Shown: piece by piece, positions 54,484 through 64,000 of the stretch
Layout: each line of letters begins with the position of its first letter
Position numbering within the stretch: position 1 is the first letter of the stretch
Assembly (NCBI RefSeq): GCF_016031635.1
Contig: NZ_JACEGD010000002.1
Span: forward strand, 124,001 to 188,000
DNA from: Bradyrhizobium diversitatis
Lineage (GTDB): Bacteria > Pseudomonadota > Alphaproteobacteria > Rhizobiales > Xanthobacteraceae
Reading direction: 5' to 3'
DNA length: 64,000 nucleotides
Notes under the pieces: generated by a model
Told to the model about the DNA's origin: nothing
What the model saw: the letters and a program-made list of their open reading frames with translations, nothing else
Database searches by the model: none
Translations under genes and position numbers: made by a program

Positions 54484-55713
54484 CTAGCCGCCGGCTTCCG
54501 CATTGATGACGTCGCCGAACAGTTCCCATCGCTCGCCCTTGAAGCGTTGCAGCTGCAGCGAGCTGATCGGGGCGAAATCGGTCGCCGACGTGTTGATCTT
54601 GATGCCGGGCAGCAGCGCTTCGGTGCGGAAGTCCTTCAGGCTCGCGGCCTGTTTCATGACGTTCGCGCGCGTGAGGTCGTCGCCGCAGTTCTTCAGCACC
54701 TGGACCAGCGTCTGCGCGACGCCGTAGCCGACGATCGTGCCGCCGTCGGTCTTGTCGCCTTCGGGGAAGTACTTCGTCATGAAGTCGAGGAACGCCTTCA
54801 TGCCCGCGTCATTGGCCCATTGCGCGTCGGTAGTGTCCTTCAGATAGGCCGCCGAAATGATGCCTTGCGCGTTCTCGAAGCCCGCCGGCTTGATCACGCT
54901 TCCGACCGAGGCCGAGACGTTGTTGAGGAAGTGGATCGGTTTCCAGCCGATCTCGGCATTCTTCTTGATCGCCTGCGCCGCGAATTTCGGCGTGGTGATG
55001 TTGATGAAGACGTCGGCGCCGGTCGCCTTCAGCTTGACGATGTGATTGTCGATGGTCGGCTCCGACGTCTCGTAGCTTTCCTCCAGCACGATCATGCTTG
55101 CGGCCTTGGCGCCGAGGCCGTCCTTCAGGCCCTTCAGGTAGTCCTTGCCGTAATCGTCGTTCTGGTAGAGCACGCCGATCTTGGCGTTGGGCAGCTCCTT
55201 CAGGATGTATTTGGCGTAGATCTGCGTCTCGCTCTGGTAGTTGGGCTGCCAGCCCATGGTCCAGGGGAAGTTCTGCGGATCGTTCCACTTGGTGGCGCCG
55301 GTGGCGACGAACAGCTGCGGCACCTTCTTCGAGTTCATGTATTTCTGGATCGCCGTGTTCGGCGGCGTGCCGAGCGAGTTGAAGACGAGCAGCACCTCGT
55401 CGCTCTCGACCAGCTTGCGCGCCTGTTCCACCGTCTTCGGCGGCGAGTACGCGTCGTCGTAGGAGATGAAATTGATCTTGCGGCCGTTGATGCCGCCTTC
55501 GTCGTTGATCTTCTTGAAATAGGCGGCTTCGGTGCGCCCGATGATGCCATAGGCGGAGGCTGGTCCGCTGTAGGGCATGATGTTGCCGATCTTGATCTCG
55601 GTGTCGGTCGCGCCGGTATCGTATTTCTTCTGGGCCGATGCAGTTGAAGTCGAAGCCGCAATGAGCGCGAGCGCCAATGATGCGGCCGCGAGCTTGCCGG
55701 TGACAGCAGGCAT
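54484..55713 (-). CDS. Leucine-type ABC substrate-binding protein 1 of a tandem array
   Basis: The ATG at 55713 has a GGGAG ribosome site and gives 409 residues: a signal peptide (about 1-27, SLALALIAASTSTASAQ), then KKYDTGATDTEIKIGNIMPY and a complete Peripla_BP_6 receptor fold. It is the farthest of four similar receptor genes from the permease genes. All four share the KIGNIMPYSGPASAY start and many blocks. A strong hairpin follows the gene. The ligand is probably an amino acid, amide or aromatic acid; each copy may bind a different one. Confidence 0.92.
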   Translation of the reverse strand: MPAVTGKLAAASLALALIAASTSTASAQKKYDTGATDTEIKIGNIMPYSGPASAYGIIGRTEAAYFKKINDEGGINGRKINFISYDDAYSPPKTVEQARKLVESDEVLLVFNSLGTPPNTAIQKYMNSKKVPQLFVATGATKWNDPQNFPWTMGWQPNYQSETQIYAKYILKELPNAKIGVLYQNDDYGKDYLKGLKDGLGAKAASMIVLEESYETSEPTIDNHIVKLKATGADVFINITTPKFAAQAIKKNAEIGWKPIHFLNNVSASVGSVIKPAGFENAQGIISAAYLKDTTDAQWANDAGMKAFLDFMTKYFPEGDKTDGGTIVGYGVAQTLVQVLKNCGDDLTRANVMKQAASLKDFRTEALLPGIKINTSATDFAPISSLQLQRFKGERWELFGDVINAEAGG

Positions 55714-55816
55714 TCCAATCTCCCTATCTTTCTTTGTGTGCGCGTCCCTTTTCTTGTCTCGTTTTTTGGCGACGCGACCGCAATTCAATACGATTTGCCC
55801 GGAAGCTTCAAGGAAA

Positions 55817-55843
55817 AGCCCCTGCGGCATGGCCGCAGGGGCT
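55817..55843 (-). terminator. Hairpin terminator after solute-binding gene 2
   Basis: A perfect 12-bp stem (AGCCCCTGCGGC / GCCGCAGGGGCT) with a 3-base loop, followed by TTTTCC on the reverse strand, 45 bases after the gene's stop. Confidence 0.87.
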
Positions 55844-55887
55844 GCGTCTTTAGTCGATTTGGCTACATCTTGAGCAACTGGGTAAGG

Positions 55888-57117
55888 TTAGCCGCCGACG
55901 TCGCCGCTCAAGATCTCGCCAAATCGCTCCCAGTGCTCGCCCTTGAAGCGGATCAATTGCAGCTGCGAGAGCGGCGCGAAATCGGAGGCCGACGTGTTGA
56001 CCTTGATGCCCGGCAGCAGGCCGGCGGGCTCGAACTCCTTGATGTTGGCGGCCTGCTTCATGATGTTCTCGCGGGTCAGATTGTCACCGCAGGCCTTGAG
56101 CACGTGAACGAGACCCTGGGCCACGATGTAGCCGTACATCACCGAGGCGTCGGCGCGGTTCGCTTCCGGATAGTACTTATCCAGGAATTCGTTCCAGCCA
56201 ATCATCGCCTTGTCGTTCTTCCACTGCGCGTCGGTCGGATCCTTGAAATATTGCGACGAGATGATGTCCTGGGCGTTCTCGAAGCCGGCCGGCTTGATCA
56301 CGCTGCCGATCGAGGCCGAGACGTTGTTGAGGAAATGCAGCGGCTTCCAGCCGATCTCGGCGTTCTTCTTGATGGCCTGCGCCGCGAATTTCGGCGTGGT
56401 GATGTTGAAGAAGATATCCGCGCCCGTCGCCTTCATCTTCACGATGTGGGAATCGATGGTTGGCTCGGAGACTTCGTAGCTGTCCTCAATGGCGATCATC
56501 GAGGCGGCCTTGGCGCCGAGCCCGTCCTTGAATCCCTTCAGATAGTCCTTGCCGTAGTCGTCGTTCTGGTAGAGCACGGCGATCTTGGCGTTCGGATGGT
56601 TCTTCAGGATGTACTTGGCATAGATGATCGACTCGATCTGGTAGTTGGGCTGCCAGCCCATCGTCCACGGGAAGTTCTGCGGATCGTTCCACTTGGTGGC
56701 CCCGGTGGCGACGAAGAGCTGTGGCACCTTCTTCGAGTTCATGTATTTCTGGATCGCCGTGTTGGGCGGCGTGCCGAGCGAGTTGAAGATCAGCAGTACC
56801 TCGTCGCTTTCGACGAGCTTGCGCGCCTGTTCCACCGTTTTGGGCGGCGAGTAGGTGTCGTCATAGGTGATGAAATTGATCTTGCGGCCATTGATGCCGC
56901 CTTCTGCGTTGATCTTGCGGAAATAGGCCTCCTCGGTCTTGCCGATCACGCCGTAGGCGGAGGCGGGTCCGCTGTAGGGCATGATGTTGCCGATCTTGAT
57001 TTCGGTGTCGGATGCCCCGGTGTCGTATTTCTTCTGCGCGGATGCTGCCGTGGAAAGAGCGGCAGCCAGCACGAGGGCAGCCGAGAAGGCCCCCAATCGC
57101 ACATGCATTGCAGGCAT
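55888..57117 (-). CDS. Leucine-type ABC substrate-binding protein 2 of a tandem array
   Basis: The ATG at 57117 has a GGGAG site and gives 409 residues with a signal peptide (about 1-27, ALVLAAALSTAASAQ), then KKYDTGASDTEIKIGNIMPY. It is close to copy 1 over its full length; differences cluster in the second half, for example FLDKYYPEANRADASVMYGY against the copy 1 segment. It is a periplasmic receptor. The gene has its own ribosome site and terminator and likely its own promoter. Confidence 0.92.
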   Translation of the reverse strand: MPAMHVRLGAFSAALVLAAALSTAASAQKKYDTGASDTEIKIGNIMPYSGPASAYGVIGKTEEAYFRKINAEGGINGRKINFITYDDTYSPPKTVEQARKLVESDEVLLIFNSLGTPPNTAIQKYMNSKKVPQLFVATGATKWNDPQNFPWTMGWQPNYQIESIIYAKYILKNHPNAKIAVLYQNDDYGKDYLKGFKDGLGAKAASMIAIEDSYEVSEPTIDSHIVKMKATGADIFFNITTPKFAAQAIKKNAEIGWKPLHFLNNVSASIGSVIKPAGFENAQDIISSQYFKDPTDAQWKNDKAMIGWNEFLDKYYPEANRADASVMYGYIVAQGLVHVLKACGDNLTRENIMKQAANIKEFEPAGLLPGIKVNTSASDFAPLSQLQLIRFKGEHWERFGEILSGDVGG

Positions 57118-57373
57118 CTTGTTCTCCCTGGGAAGGTTTGAATGTGTCGATTGTTCTTATTGGGGGCGATGGTTGCTCCTCGCTCCATCGTACATTCAAT
57201 ACCTATCCACGGCCGTCAGCAAGAAGAACGCCCCCGCATAAGCGTCGCGGGGCGGGCGATTCTCGTCGAAGACGATCCTGAAATATTCCGGCACGTGAGA
57301 TTTCGTGCCGCCAATCCGCCGCTGGAGTTGCTTTCAGAAGAAGCGGCTATCTTGAATTGAGCCGTCGCGGCGG

Positions 57374-58600
57374 TCAGTCGCCGACGTGGCTCGAGATGAC
57401 GTCGCCGAACAGCTCCCATTTCCGGCCCTTGAACCGCATCATCTGGAGCTGTTCGATCGGAGCGAAATCGTCCGGCGCGGTATTGATCTTGATGCCGGGC
57501 AAGAGCGTATCGGGTTCGAAGTCCTTCAAGCTGGCGGCCTGCTTCATGACGTTCTCGCGGGTGAGATCGTCGCCGCACATCTGCAGCACCTTCACCATGG
57601 TCTGCGCGGCGGCATAGCCGAACACGACGCCGGCATCGAGCTTGTTGGCCTTGGGGTCATACTGGGCGAGGAAGTTGTAGAATTTCTTCATGCCGTCATC
57701 GGCATTCCATTGCGGATCGGAGCCGTCCTTGGTGTAGCTCGCCGACAGGATGCCTTGCGAGATCTCGAGCCCGGCCGGTTCGAGCACGCCGCCGACCGAA
57801 GCCGAGACGTTCGAGATGATGTGGACCGGATGCCAGTTGATCTCCGCCGCCTTCTTGATGCCCTGCGCCGTGAATTTCGGTGTGGTGATGCTGATGAAGA
57901 CGTCAGCGCCGGAGGCTTTCAGTTTGACTACGTGCTCGTCGATCGCCGGCTCCGAGGTGCTGTAGGGCTCTTCCAGCACGATCATCGAGGCCTTGGCGCC
58001 GAGGCCCTCTTTCAGCCCGTTCAGATAGTCCTTGCCGAAATCGTCGTTCTGATAGAGCACACCGATCTTTCCGTCCGGCTTCTCCTTCATGAGGTATTTG
58101 GCGTAGATGCGGGCCTCGCTCGCGTAGTTCGGCTGCCAGCCCATGGTCCAGGGATATTGCCTGGGATCGTTCCATTTCGACGCGCCGCTCGCCACGAACA
58201 ATTGCGGCACCTTCTTCTCGTTCATGTATTTGCGGATGGCGCTATTGGTGGAGGTGCCGAGCGAGCCGAAAATCAGCAGCACCCCGTCGCTCTCGACCAG
58301 CTTGCGCGCCTGCTCGACCGTCTTCGGCGGCGAATAGGCGTCGTCATAGGAGATGAACTTGATCTTGCGGCCATTGATGCCGCCCTCGGCGTTGATCTTG
58401 TTGAAGTAGGCTTCCTCGGTCTTGCCGATCGCGGCATAGGCGGAGGCCGGCCCGCTATAGGGCATGATGTTACCGATCTTGATCTCGGTATCGGAAGCGC
58501 CGTTGTCGTATTTCTTCTGCGCCAGCACTTCGCTGCTCATTGCAGTGCACAAGGCGAGCGCGACCCAGAGGGACGCAACCTGGAAACGAACGGCGACCAT
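57374..58600 (-). CDS. Leucine-type ABC substrate-binding protein 3 of a tandem array
   Basis: The ATG at 58600 follows AAGGAGA and gives 408 residues with a signal peptide (about 1-28, ending SSEVLAQ), then KKYDNGASDTEIKIGNIMPY. It is the most divergent of the four in the middle part (GSLGTSTNSAIRKYMNEKKV against GTPPNTAIQKYMNSKKV in copies 1 and 2). A weaker GC-rich hairpin lies downstream near 57233-57258. Confidence 0.92.
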   Translation of the reverse strand: MVAVRFQVASLWVALALCTAMSSEVLAQKKYDNGASDTEIKIGNIMPYSGPASAYAAIGKTEEAYFNKINAEGGINGRKIKFISYDDAYSPPKTVEQARKLVESDGVLLIFGSLGTSTNSAIRKYMNEKKVPQLFVASGASKWNDPRQYPWTMGWQPNYASEARIYAKYLMKEKPDGKIGVLYQNDDFGKDYLNGLKEGLGAKASMIVLEEPYSTSEPAIDEHVVKLKASGADVFISITTPKFTAQGIKKAAEINWHPVHIISNVSASVGGVLEPAGLEISQGILSASYTKDGSDPQWNADDGMKKFYNFLAQYDPKANKLDAGVVFGYAAAQTMVKVLQMCGDDLTRENVMKQAASLKDFEPDTLLPGIKINTAPDDFAPIEQLQMMRFKGRKWELFGDVISSHVGD

Positions 58601-58664
58601 TGTTCTCCTTCCCCCGGGCGGATCGGGCGCATTGAACAAGATTGGGGCCGGCCGTCAACAAAAA

Positions 58665-58688
58665 GCCCCCGCGGTTGCCCGCGGGGGC
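58665..58688 (-). terminator. Hairpin terminator after solute-binding gene 4
   Basis: A perfect 10-bp stem (GCCCCCGCGG / CCGCGGGGGC) with a 4-base loop; AAAA on the left becomes TTTT on the transcribed strand. It lies 30 bases after the stop of copy 4. Confidence 0.87.
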
Positions 58689-58717
58689 AATTTACGTTGG
58701 ATGATCGCGTCAGCGTG

Positions 58718-59953
58718 TCACTCGGAGGCGATATCGCCGCTGATGATCTCGCCGAACAGTTCCCACTTCTCGCCCTTGAAGCGCATCATCTGAAGCTGCG
58801 CAATCGGGGCGAAGTCGGTGGCGCTGGTGTTGATCTTGACGCCGGGCAGCAGGGTATCCGGCGCGAAGTCCTTCAGGCTCGCGGCCTGCTTCATGAGGTT
58901 GGCACGGGTGAGGTCGTCACCGCACATTTCGAGCACCTTGGCCAGGGTCGACGCGGCGCCGTAGCCATAGACCATGCTGGTATCGGACTTGTCGGCACCC
59001 GGCATGTACTTGTCGACGAACTCGTTCCACCTCTTCATGCCGGGATCGTTGGCCCATTGCGGGTCGGTGGAGTCCTTGGCGTAGGCTGCCGACAGCACGC
59101 CCTGCGCGCTTTCGAATCCGGCCGGCTTCATCACGCTGCCAACCGAGATCGACACGTTGGTGAGGATCTGGAGCGGCTTCCAGTTGAGCTCGGCGGTCTT
59201 CTTGATGGTCTGGGCCGCGAACTTCGGCGTGGTGTAGATCAGGAGCACGTCGGGATTGGCCGCCTTGATCTTGACGATGTGACCGTCGATCGACGGCTCG
59301 GAGATCTCGTAGCTCTCTTCCATGATGATCATGGACGAGGCCTTCGCGCCGAGACCGTCCTTGGTGCCCTTGAGGTAGTCTTTGCCGAAATCGTCGTTCT
59401 GATAGAGGATCGCGATCTTGGCGTCCGGCTTCTCCTTCATCAGCCATTTGGCGTAGATGTGCGCTTCGCTCTGGTAGGAAGGCTGCCAGCCCATGGTCCA
59501 GGGGAAGTTCTTCGGATCGTTCCACTTGGTTGCGCCGGTGGCAACGAACAGCTGCGGGATCTTCTTGGCGTTGAGGTATTTCTGGATCGCCGTGTTCGAG
59601 GGCGTGCCGAGCGGGTTGAAGACAGCCAGCACCTCGTCGCTCTCAACCAGCTTGCGGACCTGCTCGACGGCCTTCGGCGGCGAATAGCCGTCGTCATAGG
59701 TTACGAAGTTGATCTTGCGACCGTTGATGCCGCCCTTGTCGTTGACCATCCTGAAATAGGCCTCTTCGGTCTTGCCGATGATGCCATAGGCCGAGGCCGG
59801 ACCGCTGTACGGCATGATGTTGCCGATCTTGATCTCGGTATCGGACGCGCCGGTGTCGTATTTCTTTTGGGCGAGTGCAGCGCCGGAGGTGAGGGTGACG
59901 GCCGCCGTTGCCGTGATCAGCGCGGCGGCTCGCAGTGTTCTCCCGAAAAGCAA
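58718..59953 (-). CDS. Leucine-type ABC substrate-binding protein 4, nearest the permease genes
   Basis: I place the start at the TTG at 59953, because AAGGAG lies eight bases upstream and the product (411 residues) then begins with a good signal peptide (LLFGRTLRAAALITATAAV, cleavage near ALAQ). No ATG fits better; the open frame continues upstream into LivM sequence in another frame. It shares KKYDTGASDTEIKIGNIMPY with copies 1-3. It lies 38 bases after livM and is probably the original receptor of this transporter. Confidence 0.9.
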   Translation of the reverse strand: MLFGRTLRAAALITATAAVTLTSGAALAQKKYDTGASDTEIKIGNIMPYSGPASAYGIIGKTEEAYFRMVNDKGGINGRKINFVTYDDGYSPPKAVEQVRKLVESDEVLAVFNPLGTPSNTAIQKYLNAKKIPQLFVATGATKWNDPKNFPWTMGWQPSYQSEAHIYAKWLMKEKPDAKIAILYQNDDFGKDYLKGTKDGLGAKASSMIIMEESYEISEPSIDGHIVKIKAANPDVLLIYTTPKFAAQTIKKTAELNWKPLQILTNVSISVGSVMKPAGFESAQGVLSAAYAKDSTDPQWANDPGMKRWNEFVDKYMPGADKSDTSMVYGYGAASTLAKVLEMCGDDLTRANLMKQAASLKDFAPDTLLPGVKINTSATDFAPIAQLQMMRFKGEKWELFGEIISGDIASE

Positions 59954-59991
59954 TTGGGTCTCCTTGGTTAAACGACAGTCCTTGAGAGTTT

Positions 59992-61011
59992 TCAGTTCTT
60001 CCTGAGCTTGCCGACGAGTTGCTGGCCCAGGACCGCGACCTGCCTCGCGCCATGCGGCACGAGGTAGATGACGAGGAACAACAGCACGCCGAACACCGCG
60101 CCGGAGAGACCCTTGGAGATGCTTTCCGCCATGTTCGGCACGAAGATGATGAAGGCGGCACCGACGAACGAGCCGGGCAGCCAGCCGACGCCACCGACCA
60201 CCATGCCGAGGAACAGCGAGATCGCGAGCGTGATGGTGTAGCTGTCGGGCGCGACGAATTGCACGGCGATGGCGCCGAGCGAGCCGGCGACGCCGGTGAT
60301 GCCGGCGGACACCCCGAAAGCCAGCGTCTTGTAGAGCGCGACGTTGACACCCATCGAGGAAGCCGCGATCTCGTTGTCGCGGATCGCCATGAATGCGCGG
60401 CCCGAGCGGGAGCGCAGCAGGTTCACCGAGAAGATGTAGATCGCGATCGTCACGGCGAGCGTGAAGTAGTACAGCCACATGTCCTGCGACATCGGCAGGC
60501 CGAACGGCGCGTCCGGCTTAGTGACGACGAGGCCCTGCACGCCGCCGGTCCAGTGCTCGAGGAAGTTCAGCTTCAACAGTTGCGGCATCGCGGTGGCGAG
60601 CGCAAAGGTCGCGAGCGCCAGATAGACGCCGGACAGCCGCAGCGCCGGCTTGCCGAACAGGTAGCCGAAGCCGAAGCAGATCGCCGCGGAAATCGGAATG
60701 GTCAGCGCGTAGTTGACGTTGGCGTGCTCCATCAGCACCGCCGAAGTATAGGCGCCGACGGCGTAGAACGCGCTCTGGCCGAGCGAGAACTGGCCGCTTC
60801 CGCCGGTCAGGATGTTCAGCGCCAGCACGGCGAGCCCGTAGATCAGGAGCATCGTCATCTGGAAGATGATGAAGTTCTTGACGAACATCGGCACGACCAA
60901 CAGCGCCGCCAGCACCACCAGCGAGGTGCCGGTGCCCAGCGTCATGGCCCGCTTCGGAACCGCCTCGACCGCCTGGTGGCCTTCGGCGACGACTTCTTCT
61001 GCAGCGCTCAT
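59992..61011 (-). CDS. livM: ABC transporter permease, LivM type
   Basis: The ATG at 61011 gives 339 residues with a hydrophilic N-terminal tail (about 1-25) and about ten membrane segments (SGQFSLGQSAFYAVGAYTSAV, LRSRSGRAFMAIRDNEIAASSMGVNV loop). An overlapping TTG at 61017 joined to the livH stop as TTGA is an alternative start. It forms the inner-membrane channel with LivH, in the order livG, F, H, M, then receptors. Confidence 0.92.
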   Translation of the reverse strand: MSAAEEVVAEGHQAVEAVPKRAMTLGTGTSLVVLAALLVVPMFVKNFIIFQMTMLLIYGLAVLALNILTGGSGQFSLGQSAFYAVGAYTSAVLMEHANVNYALTIPISAAICFGFGYLFGKPALRLSGVYLALATFALATAMPQLLKLNFLEHWTGGVQGLVVTKPDAPFGLPMSQDMWLYYFTLAVTIAIYIFSVNLLRSRSGRAFMAIRDNEIAASSMGVNVALYKTLAFGVSAGITGVAGSLGAIAVQFVAPDSYTITLAISLFLGMVVGGVGWLPGSFVGAAFIIFVPNMAESISKGLSGAVFGVLLFLVIYLVPHGARQVAVLGQQLVGKLRKN

Positions 61012-61013
61012 GA

Positions 61014-61892
61014 TCAAACTCGCTTGACGATGTGCCGGCCGAACAGGCCAGCGGGTTTGACGACCAGGACGGAGATGATCAGCGCGAGCGCGATCGGGAG
61101 CTTCAGTTCGTTGCCGACGCCGGGGATGTAGGTGCCGGCGAGGTTCTCGAAGACGCCGACCAGGAAGCCGCCGACCACGGCGCCGAACGGGCTGCTCAAT
61201 CCGCCGAGCACCGCCGCGGCGAAGCCGTAGATCAGGACGCCGCCCATCATGTTGGGCTCGAGGAACACGACCGGGGCGATCAGCATGCCGGCGATCGAGC
61301 CGATCGCGGTCGCCATGCCCCAGCCGAGCGCGATCATCCAGCTCGTGTTGATGCCGACGAGGCGGGCCGATTCAGGCACCGAGGCGGCCGCGCGCATTGC
61401 AAGGCCGATCCGGGTGTATTGGAAGAAGAAGTAGAGGCCGAGCAGGAGCAGCACGGTGACGCCGATCATGCCGGCCTGGTGGGTCGAGATCAGCTGGCTG
61501 CCCAGGAACGGCGAGGAGCCGAACGGGGTCGGGTACTGCTTGATGGTGAAGTCCCAGATCAGGCCGGCCGAGGAGTTGATGATCGCAAACAGCGCGATGA
61601 AGCCGGCGACGTTGGTCAGAACCGGCGCCTTGGCGAGCGGCTTGAACAGGATGCGCTCGATCGCGATGCCGGCGACGAAGGAGAATGCCAGCGTCATCAG
61701 GAAGGCCGCCCAATAGGACAGGCCCCACTGCATCAGCTGCCAGGAGATGAAGGTCGAGAACATCGCCATCTCGCCTTGCGCGAAATTGAGATGGTCGATG
61801 GCCTGGTAGATCATGACCACGGCGAGCGCCATGCAGGCGTAGATCGCGCCCGTGGCGATGCCGGCCAGGACCTGGTTGGTGAACAGTTCCAT
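61014..61892 (-). CDS. livH: ABC transporter permease, LivH type
   Basis: The 292-residue product has about eight membrane segments and the LivH pattern: GIATGAIYACMALAVVMIYQ, NFAQGEMAMFSTF and the late loop ESARLVGINTSWMIALGWG. GGGAG precedes the ATG. It is followed by livM, whose TTG start option overlaps it by four bases. Confidence 0.93.
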   Translation of the reverse strand: MELFTNQVLAGIATGAIYACMALAVVMIYQAIDHLNFAQGEMAMFSTFISWQLMQWGLSYWAAFLMTLAFSFVAGIAIERILFKPLAKAPVLTNVAGFIALFAIINSSAGLIWDFTIKQYPTPFGSSPFLGSQLISTHQAGMIGVTVLLLLGLYFFFQYTRIGLAMRAAASVPESARLVGINTSWMIALGWGMATAIGSIAGMLIAPVVFLEPNMMGGVLIYGFAAAVLGGLSSPFGAVVGGFLVGVFENLAGTYIPGVGNELKLPIALALIISVLVVKPAGLFGRHIVKRV

Positions 61893-61905
61893 TGTCCCGG
61901 CTCCC

Positions 61906-62615
61906 TCAGTAACCCAGATAGGATTTGCGGATTTCTTCGTTGTTCGCGATGTCCTTGGCTTTGCCCGACATCACGATCCGACCGGTCTCGATCACATAGG
62001 CCTGGTCGGCGAGCTCGAGCGCCAGCTGGGCGTTCTGTTCGACCACCAGGATCGACACCTTGTCCTCGCGGTTGATCTTGCCGAGGATGCCGAACAGATC
62101 GCGCACCACCAGCGGCGCGAGGCCGAAGGACGGCTCGTCCAGCAGCATCAGCCGGGGCCGCAGCATCAGGGCGCGGGCAACCGCGAGCATCTGCTGCTCG
62201 CCGCCGGACAGCGTGCCGGCCACCTGGGTGTGCCGCTGCTTCAGCACCGGGAAGTGGGCGTACATGCGCTCGATGTCGGAGACGATGCCGGCGCTGTCCT
62301 TGCGGGTGATGGCGCCGAGCTGGAGGTTCTCCTCGACGGTCATGGTGGTGAAGGTGCCGCGGCCCTGCGGCACGTGGGCGATGCCGAACCGCACGATGCT
62401 TTCGGTCGAGCGGTTGTTCAGGGGCTTGCCTTCGAACTCGATCGCTCCGGTCGAGCGCACCATGTTACAGATCGCGCGCAGCGTCGTGGTCTTGCCGGCG
62501 CCGTTGGCACCGAGCAGCGTCACCAGCGAACCCTCATTGAGCGAGAAGGACAGGCCATGGAGTGCCTGGACCTGGCCGTAATAGGCGCGCAGGTCCTTGA
62601 CGTTGAGCAGCGTCG

Positions 62616-62619
<4 letters not shown>
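61906..62619 (-). CDS. livF: ABC transporter ATPase, LivF type
   Basis: The 237-residue product has Walker A GANGAGKTT, signature LSGGEQQMLAVARAL and Walker B LMLLDEPSFGLAP. It overlaps the livG stop by four bases. It powers the transporter together with LivG. Confidence 0.94.
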
Positions 62620-63413
<794 letters not shown>

Positions 63414-63479
63414 GTCGTCTCGCTCACGTCGTTCAGTGAGCGATGGGGCGATGCGAACCGCTCCCGATGATGACAAAGG

Positions 63480-64000
63480 CTATCTGAACCCCTCGGCCAC
63501 ACGCGCAACTTTTCCTCCTGATTTCAGCTTTTTGCTGTTGTCTTTTTTTGAATGCGGCATCAGACCCCCGAGCGCCGCTTCGATGTTCCTTACCATCGCC
63601 AGCAGACGCGGTCCAATGTCGTTGATCAAACGCTCTTCCGTGAAGCGGAATGCCGGCGCGCCGCAATTGAATGCGTAAGGTCCGGTTCCGTCGTTGAGCT
63701 TGAGCGCGACGCCGGCTGCGCCGATGTCGTCGTGCCAGTCGCCGACCGAGATCGCAAAGCCGTATTTCGCGACCGTTTCGCCGGAACGTTCCAATCCTTC
63801 GCGCATCTTCGGCCAGCGGCTGCCGTAATGTTCGCGCAGAATGCGCGACACTTCAGCGCGGCTCTCGTCGTCGAGCGCCCAGAAATAGGCGCGGCCCATC
63901 GCACTGGTTGCAATCGGCACGCGCGAGCCGACGTCAAGTTGAACGCCGACCGTCTCGCTGCCGCGGCTCTGCCCGAAATAGATCATGCTGTGACGGTCGC
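63480..64000 (-). CDS. IclR-family transcriptional regulator, C-terminal part (cut by window edge)
   Basis: The reverse strand is open from the window edge to the stop at 63480. The visible part, about 172 residues, is the IclR effector domain (GSRVPIATSAMGRAYFWALD, YGFAISVGDWHDDIGAAGVAL) followed by a lysine-rich tail. The DNA-binding domain lies beyond the window. It precedes the livGFHM-receptor operon on the same strand, so it probably controls that transporter. Confidence 0.88.
   Translation of the reverse strand, partial: DRHSMIYFGQSRGSETVGVQLDVGSRVPIATSAMGRAYFWALDDESRAEVSRILREHYGSRWPKMREGLERSGETVAKYGFAISVGDWHDDIGAAGVALKLNDGTGPYAFNCGAPAFRFTEERLINDIGPRLLAMVRNIEAALGGLMPHSKKDNSKKLKSGGKVARVAEGFR

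Noticed and set aside
57386..59971. Forward open frame of 861 codons opposite the receptor genes
   Set aside because: It is antisense to solute-binding genes 3 and 4 and shows repeated blocks only because those genes are similar to each other.
58718..60478. Receptor 4 with a long N-terminal extension to 60478
   Set aside because: The extension is livM sequence in another frame. A TTG with a ribosome site and a good signal peptide gives a normal-sized receptor.

Overview
The window is high-GC alphaproteobacterial chromosome. The gene content suggests Bradyrhizobium or a close relative: many leucine-type (Liv) ABC transport genes, CoA-dependent aromatic and fatty acid catabolism, 4-hydroxybenzoate hydroxylase, WYL and GntR/FCD regulators, and dispersed palindromic repeats in the gaps. 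This assignment is inferred from gene content only. No rRNA, tRNA, CRISPR array or insertion sequence was seen.

Layout. 0-9.3 kb: the 5' end of a MATE exporter, an orphan hypothetical gene, a zinc-ribbon/class III cyclase/AAA/TPR signalling protein, and an HlyD-RbbA-ABC-2 export operon. 9.5-21 kb: a solute-binding protein divergent from a GntR regulator and an acyl-CoA ligase with two matching operators, then AraC, MFS, a metallo-beta-lactamase-fold protein, a MetX-like hydrolase with a fatty acid desaturase, and a WYL regulator facing a glutathione transferase across a perfect 13-bp inverted repeat. 21-27 kb: a crotonase, a membrane-anchored TAXI protein, small hypothetical genes, and a second WYL/GST module.

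27-45 kb is a catabolic region that reads as aromatic acid (probably hydroxycinnamate/hydroxybenzoate) use: TRAP transporter (DctP, Q, M), DUF3237 protein, feruloyl-CoA-synthase-like ligase, crotonase, short-chain dehydrogenase, thioesterase, solute-binding protein, PobA, a Liv-type ABC operon with a fused LivM-LivG protein, and a MarR regulator. Three promoter regions in it share a 15-bp palindrome-like motif of the form G(T/A)TAT-N5-ATAA(C/T).

45.2-53 kb carries a small XRE regulator and a six-gene operon for a membrane complex related to hydrogenase-4 and complex I (HyfB, C, E, F, G, I). Its large subunit lacks the nickel-binding cysteines, so it is probably an energy-converting hydrogenase-related (Ehr-type) complex rather than a hydrogenase. 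The block lies between an intact glycerate kinase gene (ttuD) and a same-orientation remnant of the last ~54 codons of a ttuD gene, which suggests it was inserted or rearranged at this gene.

54.5-64 kb holds a Liv-type transporter operon (livG, F, H, M) followed by four consecutive, similar solute-binding protein genes, at least three of them followed by a clear hairpin terminator, and the 3' part of an IclR regulator gene cut by the window edge.
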